Below, piece after piece: positions 57,901 to 64,000 of a stretch of DNA of 64,000 nucleotides. The notes under the pieces are model-generated. The model saw nothing but the letters and a program-made list of their open reading frames with translations, had not been told where the DNA came from and searched no databases. Position numbers and translations under genes: made by a program. How positions within the stretch are numbered: position 1 is the stretch's first letter; each line of letters starts with the position of its first letter. This DNA comes from Cryptomeria japonica (Eukaryota > Streptophyta > Pinopsida > Cupressales > Cupressaceae), in NCBI RefSeq assembly GCF_030272615.1, contig NC_081410.1:187390119-187454118 (forward strand), read 5' to 3'.

Positions 57901-57967
57901 ATTCATCTTGGCTATACTCATAATAATCATCAAATGCATGAACATTTTGCAAATAAAAATCTGACAT
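54929..57967 (-). CDS. pol: pol of element C, 5' part (linker, protease, G-patch, RT)
   Basis: 1012 codons from ATG 57967, only some 150 bases after the primer site. The first 240 residues are an acidic then VQGxYPSP-repeat-like region unlike any Gag I know. KTTPAKISLWDLIQTSSAHH (about 255-275) matches the pre-protease linker of A, B and F. The protease site is TLVDNGSGLN (about 343), with NLLLGRPWIHSMQ near 420. A G-patch (FAKHGYHGKGCGANEQG) is near 615. RT has KPVKQKIRKMNPKIALL, RMCTDFRDLNKASLKDDF and EDYVDDIL (about 978). The end FINITCA is out of frame; the other frame reads FERIHKYHMRLNP across it, so a single-base indel is the only break. Confidence 0.93.
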   Translation of the reverse strand: MSDFYLQNVHAFDDYYEYSQDELDEALDEFLNPKDAKPSFYQKLINLVTMPFRCDEKDKSNDSSQGYIPIHSSPESSNMVVFNNPLYEEMSPFESKDKPFNQYDYALLDDALDDFVALSKPINKNKTSKLVNMINLNEYNKPLFEVQGAYPSPTLQIPKTPLLTVQGRYDHNSFCTPSKPVITVQGRKPTSPYNYAKKITRESYHAVAHTYHTRNNKQPNPPPVIPVSLPNPQPILPQAPRISQVMGKEYDLIEQLKTTPAKISLWDLIQTSSAHHGMLQDALKDLNVHPPNTSSNIASFVNSVMNPKPQIVFTQDELPNSEVQQQCDPLMIVVVMKDTAIRRTLVDNGSGLNVCSINLLHKMNVDTSLMEPDSRSIHGFDNVAKTSLGIITLPLTVGPVTLPTPIHVMLGNLTYNLLLGRPWIHSMQAVPSTLHRQVKFIYNNKTYTLMGDTNFQACLQTSNSKGDSSKPSSPSDDSLNKKPINESSLSDDQNPLDEPGTPEENPSRLEKNFDPEKVLAEDDWGSLDFNPTFVGEYKIPSRELKVEKKEEIENHKVEKKEETKKQSTLPEAMSNNFVAASQTLSSHTYNYEEFDSLSYEKPPSLPEMADRYGRGFRIFAKHGYHGKGCGANEQGIRVPLETNLQHYAFGLGYNPCRCTKASKRPCISVNAISTSLSIQHPEYIDEDSSGDYALDIFPTDDALAEFLGAYDTLPRYHHNRGLPYCLNTEAYFGKEIDNDKIVKEFLQLKDTPQQSNLLISDTLDIKMDPCNKEKVIKIGKCLDEEEQKQYEELLHEFPEIFAWTYSDMPGIDPKIVTHNIVLVPDAKPVKQKIRKMNPKIALLVKAEIEKLLEAGFIRPIDYSRWISNIVAVAKPDNKIRMCTDFRDLNKASLKDDFPLPNIDMIVDSTTGHALLSFMDGFSGYNQIFINPQDQYKTAFTTPWGTFCWIMMPFGLKNAGATYQRAMTLIFHDYMHKILEDYVDDILAKSLLRMDHVKSFVKSLKEFINITCA

Positions 57968-58118
57968 TTTGAAAAGATTGCATAAAAAAATTCAAACACA
58001 CAATGCAAAGAAACACAAGTTCTTTTTTTTTTCTTTTTCTCTTTTAATGAAATGAAATGAAAACACACTAAATCTAGATCTAGATCTAACAAATGCAATG
58101 CAAGAGGAAGCAATGATA
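57968..58118 (-). other. Short leader of element C
   Basis: About 150 bases between primer site and the pol ATG, against more than 6 kb in A and several kb in B and F. It has an A/G-rich run (58022-58045, minus). There is no room for gag. Confidence 0.8.
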
Positions 58119-58138
58119 GATTCACGTCGGGTTCACCA
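58119..58138 (-). other. Primer binding site of element C (tRNA-Trp type)
   Basis: Minus strand TGGTGAACCCGACGTGAATC, three bases inside the 5' LTR. Its complement ends GGGTTCACCA, which I recall as the 3' end of plant tRNA-Trp; this should be checked against a tRNA set. Confidence 0.8.
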
Positions 58139-58141
58139 AAA

Positions 58142-59799
58142 TGTGTAGGGGAAAAAGCGAGACTAGGTCAATGTACCCTAATCCTAACTTTTGACACACA
58201 TTGCGGAATACGAAAGAGCCTAGAGATATCGCACAATTGGCTACTTCTTTTGGTGAAAGAGAGAGCCACGGGATATCTATTAGGATTTCTATTCCCTTGT
58301 TGAAATTAAAGGCTAAAATGATACAAGTTCAAACCCTAACCTCAAAACGTAAATATGAACTAGTAACTAATTTGCAGAATTGAGATTAAGTAATGAACAG
58401 CTGTAAATGTAAGGATAAAATAAGAATACAGATATGTACCCGAAGTCGAAATCGGACTGAAAATGTTCGAGACGGGGCTGCGGGCGCCACTATCCTGAAA
58501 ACTGCACCGGAAACCACTGTTCTGCACCCTGAAACACTGTCGGGAAGCTGCCGGAAAGCTGTCTGTCCGGAGGACCAGGGCGCCCAGCGCCTCTGTCCCA
58601 GGGACCAGGGTGCCCAGCGCCCCTGTCCTGGCAGGACCAGGGCGCCCAGTGCCCCTGTCCCAGTCTTCTGAGCTGCAACTGCACACAGAGTCCTGTCTTT
58701 GTCTCCTCTTTCCGGATCTGTCTCCCGCGGCGTCGTCTGAATCTCGAAACCTGCAGTAATGTCTGAAAAGGGGGAGGGCGGCTATATAGGGTTTTGCCTT
58801 AGTCAAACCCCCACTTCGGTGATTTCCACCTCCACGAATAGCCAAGTTGTTTTGTAAAATGTATTGTGTGTGCAGACCTAGTGTGTGTGCAAGGTCCAAA
58901 ATGCAAGAAAGCAAACTAGAGCAACCTAGAAAGTAAACCCTAATTGCTTGTAAATGATAATGCAAATGCTCTAAATCAAGATGCAATGTGATCTAAAGCA
59001 CGAATAAATGATATATCAAAGCTTATGTAAGGACATGAAAACAATATGAAATCATACCCAACCCTCAAGGGAGGAGTACAAGCCAATCTTCAGTCGGTAA
59101 TCTCCTATTGTTCTTCAATGTCTTCCAAGCCCTAATTGGATGAATGAATAAATTTGGTATATGCTTGATAGAATGATGTTGAATGTTGTTGAAGTCTTCA
59201 AATATCTGCCCTTTCGCTGCATATGAAGTTCCTGTAAACAAAAATCGGATCCCCTCAAATGAGGAAAGAGGGCTTTTATGTATGAAACCCTAGGTCGTAA
59301 ATCCGTATTTTGGCCGACCTAGAGATTGAATATCCTGCCAATTTCTTGGGGTTAAGCTTTATTTTATGATTGGATTGGGCTCCCAAAATTTTGGGAAAAA
59401 TGTCCGGGACCATGTTGCATGGGCGCCATGGTCCCGACAACTTTTCACCAAATTTTTAGGGCCGTCGGATATGATGATTTTAGAGAGAATCCCGAAGTTA
59501 CAGGTGATTTCGAGATGTTTAGACCCCGAAACCAAGCCCCCAAATTCGAAATAGGACTTAATTAGGGTTTTTGATTAAGTGATGTATTGGAGGAATAAAA
59601 TGCGAAGGGCACGCTTTAGTGAAAGGGCCCAACTTTATGGTGTAGAGAATGATGAAATAAGACCTTAGACCTAATTAATTTGATTAATTAAGTGCTTAAG
59701 GAGAAATGCAATGCAGAATGCAAAATGCACTAAGGCGGGTGCTAAACTAGGTGTGAAATTGTACCACCCTAGCGAGTGCGTACAATTTACGACGCTACA
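58142..59799 (-). repeat. 5' LTR of element C
   Basis: Same ends and length as 46883-48540. It contains the minus-strand TATA box, the GC-rich repeats at 58571-58663, and the inverted repeat near 59405. Confidence 0.95.
58782..58789 (-). promoter_or_regulatory. LTR promoter TATA box (CTATATAG), element C
   Basis: Minus strand reads ACCCTATATAGCC, with the GC-rich repeats about 120 bases downstream. The word is palindromic, so orientation comes from the element. Confidence 0.65.
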
Positions 59800-59804
59800 C
59801 AAAG
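59800..59804. repeat. Target-site duplication of element C (right, CAAAG)
   Basis: Matches 46878-46882. Confidence 0.93.
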
Positions 59805-62800
59805 GACATGGCCTGGGACCAGAAGAGTAAGGAAGAAAAGAACCCATCAATCCTATCTCCTACAAATACAATAGAGGCTTGGGGTATACCCCAGTGCCCA
59901 AGATTACTATCACTGGTGCCCCTTCAAGTCCTTCTTCGGATGTCAAAAGTGTTGATGAAGAGGAGTTCCACAAAATGCCTTATGAATATGAAAATGATAT
60001 CTTCTTTGACACTCACATCAATACCATTACCCCCATAACCCCTTCTACTTCACACAAGTTACATCTTATCCATCTCGAACTCATAGACTGGGACCAATGA
60101 GACAAACCCATGTTAGACATCTGCGCTGATGACAATGCTCTCATTACCCTCCTAACAGTGTGAAATCTAGAAGATTGTAATAGAGTAGAGGGTATTCAAC
60201 TTCATGAAAAGGGATACTTTGGTAGTCAGGTCAATGCCCTTAGTCACAAAAAGAAAAATCAAAGCAAGGAACATGATTCCTTAGGTGAAAACCTCCCTGA
60301 GGCGCCTTTGGATGAGAAAAAAATAAAAACAAAGGGCGTATTTGAAAGTGAAAACCTGGAAAAGGCACTTGACGATGAGGGACTTGACCTTCCTACCATT
60401 GGTTACCTTCCACAAGACGGATCAAATTTGCTGATAGAGGAAACAGATAGTATCAACATGGGCATTGAAGCCATCCCACAAAATGTGCTCATTGCCAAGT
60501 CCCTCACAGAAAAGGAGAAACAAGATTTCATCGACTTCCTTACAGAGGTAAAAATCAATTTTGCATGGTCCTATGCCGATATGCCAGGATTGGATCCTGC
60601 CTTGGTAGTTCACAATCTTGTTGTCCACCTAGATGCAAAACCTATAGAACAAAAACTGTGCAAAATGCACCCGCATATTGCTCTCCTAGTCAAGGTGGAA
60701 CTCCAAAAGATGTTAGATGCGGAATTCATGAAACCCATAGACTACGCTGAATGGGTCTCCAACATTGTACCTATAGGAAAACCTACCAGGGGCATTCGCA
60801 TTTGCACAGATTTCCAAGATCTAAATAGAGCTTGTCCTAAAGATGATTTCCCGCTCCCCAACATAGACATGATTGTGGACCTTACAGCAGGACATGAGGT
60901 ACTTTTTGTTACCAAGTCATGCCTTTTGGCCCTAAAAATGCTGGAGCTACATATCAACGGGCCATGACAACCATTTTTCATGACCTCTTGCACAAAATTA
61001 TGGAGGACTATGTGGATGATCTACTAGGCAAATCCAAGACAAGACAAGAACACATTCCCATTTTAAAATAGATCTTCGAAAGATTGGAAAAATACAAACT
61101 GCGCCTAAATCCCCAAAAATGTGTGTTTGGTGTCACATCGAGAAAACTACTAGGATTCATTGTTTCCCACAGAGGGATCAAGGTCAATCCCACAAAGGTA
61201 AAAGATATTATGGAAATTCCTCCACCAAAGACTCTCAAACAACTACGTAGTCTCCAGGGAAAACTCCAATCTGTTAGACGTTTCATTTCATAGCTAGCAG
61301 ACGAGTACCATCCATTTGCACACCTATTGCATAAAGACACAAGGTTCAAATGGGATTGCTTATGTCAAAAGGCGTTTGAGAAACTAAAAGAATATCTAGC
61401 ATCACCTCTAGTTTTGATGCCACCTACTCCTAGAAAACCCCTCATTTTGTACATATGTGCTACTGTAGTGGCATTGGGGGCATTACTGGCACAAACAGAT
61501 GATCAAGGGAAGGAACACACAATTTACTACATCAGTCAAACACTGGTAGGATATGAACTCAATTATACCCCCATTGAAAGAGCATGTTTGGCATTAGTGT
61601 TTAGCACACAGAAACTCTGACACTATATGCTAAACAACAAGACAAAACTAATTGCTAAAATTGATCCACTTAAATATCTCCTATCAAAAGTTGCTCTCAC
61701 TGGCAGAACCGCCAAATGGGTCATGCTCCTAAGTGAGTTTGACATCGAATATGTGGACAGAAAGGCAATCAAGTGACGAGTCATTACAGATTAGTTGGTA
61801 GAATCTCCACTTCCAAGTGACCATCCCGTTCTCATAGAATTACCAGATGAGTTCATTATGACTGTTACCACATCCTTCACATGGCGATTGTACTTTGATG
61901 GCTTCTACACCCAAAATGGATTAGGGGTAGGAATATTATTGTTTACACCTCAAGGAGATGACATCCCCAAATCATACAAGATAGCCTTTGCATGTACCAA
62001 TAACATAGCAGAATATGAGGCACTCATCACAGGTTTATGTCTAGCTATCCAATGGAAAATAAAGGAGTTACAAGTGTATGGTGATTCTCAGCTCATTATA
62101 AAACAAGTCAATGATGAGCACTAGACAAAAGATGATAAACTCCTTCCTTACCGTACCATGGTTGAAGATCTTAAGAAACATTTCATAGCAATCACATTTA
62201 ATCAAATCTAATGAACAAACAATAGGGTTGCAGATGCAATGGCCACCATTGGCTCCCTCCTTCAAATGCCAACACATAGTCAGAAGTGCAAGTTCTTGGT
62301 CGAGCAATTATTTATACTAGCATATGACCTACCACAGTCTGAAATGGTGTGTGTTCTCATTGGTCCTGAGTCCCCTTGGTACCAAGAAACCTTCACTTTC
62401 CTCAAAGACAACACCATTCCCCCACATCTCACAAAAACCCAACAACAAACCTTCATCCGCTAATGGCTCGTTACACCATCCTTGGAGACACCCTATTCAA
62501 AAGGCATTTCAATGGTTCCCTCCTAAGGTGTTTAGATAAACAAGAGGTAGAATGGGCATTACATGAAGTACATGAGGGTATCTGTGGGGCACACTCCAAT
62601 GGGCTCACATTGGCTAAAAAGATTTTGAGAACAGGATGCTATTGGCCTAAAATGGAGGTAGATGCATATAATTATGTGAAGAAATGCATCCCTTGCCAGC
62701 AACATGGCGACAAAATTCATGCACCATCACAAGAATGGCAGCCATTTATAACACCATGGCCCTTCTCACAGTGGGGGCTCGATCTCATTGGGAAAATCCA

Positions 62801-63631
62801 CCCTTCATCTTCCAATGAACATAAATTCATTATCACCGCCACTGAATACTTCACCAAGTGGGTAGAGGCTATCCCTCTTACTTTCACCACCGGCAAGCAA
62901 ATATCCAAATTCATTCTGAACTACCTAATCTACCGATATGGCATCCCAAAAGTTATCATCACAGATAATGGCAAACAATTTAAAAACCAGGATATCAAAG
63001 AACTCTGCCAAAAATTCAACATCCAACACCACTTCTCCACTCCATATTACCCCCAAGGCAATGGCCAAGCTGAGGTTTCTAATAAAACCCTAATAAAAAT
63101 CCTCAAAAAGACAGTCAATGAAGTAGGTCATGATTGGCACCTCCAACTCCATCCTGTGTTATGGGTCTACCACACCTCCATCTACACCCCCACAGGTGCC
63201 ACTCCTTATTCCCTAGTATTTGGTTTCGAAGCTATCCTTCCCCTTGAGATTGAGATCCCCTCTCTAAGGGTATCGCTGCAAAATATCTTACCAGATGAGG
63301 AATATGGAATTGCTTGCTTACAAGAGCTAGAATTGTTAGATGAAAGGCACCTCAAGGCCTTGAATCATCTGGGGTATATCAAAACTATTTGTGCGTGAGT
63401 TATCATAAAAAAGTCAGAACCTGAGAATTCCAAATTGGTGATCTTGTCCTCATGGAGAATCAGAAAAATCTACAAGAAAGAGAAAAGAAAGGCAAGTTCG
63501 AGCCTAATTGGCTTGGACCATATGTAATCATAGCAAAGTATGGATCAGGAGCTTATTAGTTGGCTACACCTGAAGGTGATCCTTTGGATGAACCAATGAA
63601 TATCATGCACCTCAAAATATTTTATGCCTAA
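59805..63631 (+). pseudogene. pol: pol of element F, part 2 (G-patch, RT, RNase H, aRNH, integrase; broken)
   Basis: It resumes with GHGLGPEE and a GLGYTPVP element of the G-patch, then an acidic linker. RT: FAWSYADMPGLDPALV, PIDYAEWVSNIVPIGKP, CTDFQDLNRACPKDDFPLPN; after GHEV at 60897 about 40 residues around the FSGYNQI motif are deleted, then frames shift to EDYVDDLLGKSK (61003). The RNase H has ILYICATVVALGALLAQ, no first Asp. The archaeal-type RNase H has LYFDGFYTQNG, NIAEYEALI and YGDSQLI. Integrase (62462-63398) has HEGICGAH, CIPCQQH and all three acids (WGLDLIG at 62781, ITDNG, AEVSN at 63072). Stops at 61069, 61292, 61618, 61775, 62122 and others; a shift at 63395 precedes the FEPNWLGPY end. 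Confidence 0.92.
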
Positions 63632-64000
63632 TCCTTAGAAAGTCTTAAATTGTCAAAAAATTAAAAAAATTAAAAAATCAAGAAAAATACAAAAAAATAA
63701 GAAAAAGATCCTTAAAAAAGCATCACTTTGGTGAAAACCTGGCAAATAGGCACCATGTGACACAAAAAAAAAAATCTACAAGAAAAGAAAGAAAAACAAT
63801 TCATCCACCAGTGAAAACCACTTTGTGGCGCTATGGACAAGTACCTTGGTGAAAACCTCCATGTAGGCGCTAAGGTAAATAACCGGATCCACTGTCTATT
63901 AGGTCGACACTACAAATCACCCGCCATCCAGTCCACCCATTCGCAACATTCCTTCTTTTCCGCCTCCCAATAAAACACACGTATGATGATGAGTCTTCAC
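63632..64000 (+). other. Element F post-pol region with GTGAAAACC repeats
   Basis: An A-rich run, then GTGAAAACC at 63731, 63811 and 63849, each followed within 25 bases by a GGCACC or GGCGCT word. The same phrase is present once after pol in A (16119). No gene is seen before the window ends. By analogy with A, C and E an antisense PMD gene is expected further right. Confidence 0.55.

Larger units (their letters stand above)
46883..59799 (-). mobile_element. Element C: young 12.9-kb Ty3/gypsy element, Gag-less, with antisense PMD gene
   Basis: LTRs of 1658 bp at both ends differ at about two dozen sites by eye, mostly transitions, so this is the youngest gypsy insertion here. On the minus strand: 5' LTR 58142-59799, tRNA-Trp-type primer site, only about 150 bases of leader, a protease-to-integrase frame with a single frameshift, then the antisense PMD gene and the 3' LTR. 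No Gag core and no zinc knuckle are encoded. It may depend on Gag from a relative. Confidence 0.95.
40988..64000 (+). mobile_element. Element F: Ty3/gypsy Tat-like retrotransposon, split by element C
   Basis: Plus-strand element with leader, gag, protease, G-patch, RT, RNase H, archaeal-type RNase H and integrase, interrupted at 46883-59799 by C. The left end is inferred from TGTAGACCTGTACGAC at 40988, where E-like repeats stop; the 3' LTR lies beyond the window so this cannot be checked here. Stops and a deletion in RT make it non-autonomous, but integrase is open for 340 codons. Confidence 0.8.

Noticed and set aside
58119-58138. tRNA-like sequence near the C LTR as a tRNA gene
   Set aside because: Only the last 20 bases match a tRNA 3' end with CCA; it is the primer binding site beside the LTR.

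Overview
The window is plant nuclear DNA made almost entirely of nested LTR retrotransposons. I see no ordinary host gene, no rRNA or tRNA gene and no CRISPR array. Very long elements (about 13 to 21 kb), deep nesting, stop-riddled old copies and CpG decay of GC-rich motifs suggest a large-genome seed plant, possibly a gymnosperm. That species-level guess is inference.

For this report I name seven elements and one solo LTR. From the outside in: element E (Ty3/gypsy, minus strand, 33861-40987 visible) has a copia element G (29578-33860) at or in its 3' LTR. G's 5' LTR is cut by element B (gypsy, minus, up to 29577). B's reverse transcriptase gene is split by element A (gypsy, plus, 1065-22272, TSD CCAAT). 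A's leader holds a small non-autonomous element N (3895-7158, TSD CAAAC). On the right, element F (gypsy, plus, from about 40988 past the window end) appears to sit in E, and element C (gypsy, minus, 46883-59799, TSD CAAAG) is inserted in F between its protease and reverse transcriptase. A solo LTR (38297-39542, TSD CAATG) also sits in E.

The gypsy elements have features of the plant Tat/Ogre-like group: Gag with a Cx2Hx4Hx4C knuckle, protease, a G-patch-like segment, reverse transcriptase, a catalytically degenerate RNase H, a second archaeal-type RNase H, and integrase. Only C is nearly intact (one frameshift in pol), but it lacks a recognisable Gag.

The most striking result is a shared module. 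Elements A, C and E each carry, between pol and the 3' LTR and in antisense, a plant-mobile-domain (PMD, MAIN/MAIL1-like) gene with its own putative promoter, a 25-27 codon first exon and a phase-0 first intron. In every case this intron contains an array of a short degenerate motif repeated at about 20-21 bp. The motif differs by element: TAGCGCAT in A, GTTACGCAT in E, GGGCGCCATGGTCCC in C. In A the same motif, in the same orientation relative to transcription, fills two arrays in the sense leader at exact 21-bp steps. C has related motifs in the transcribed part of its LTR, and B has a ~21-bp array of CTCATACGAC in its leader. Spacing conserved while sequence changes looks like selection for a binding or RNA feature, and I know of no description of it.
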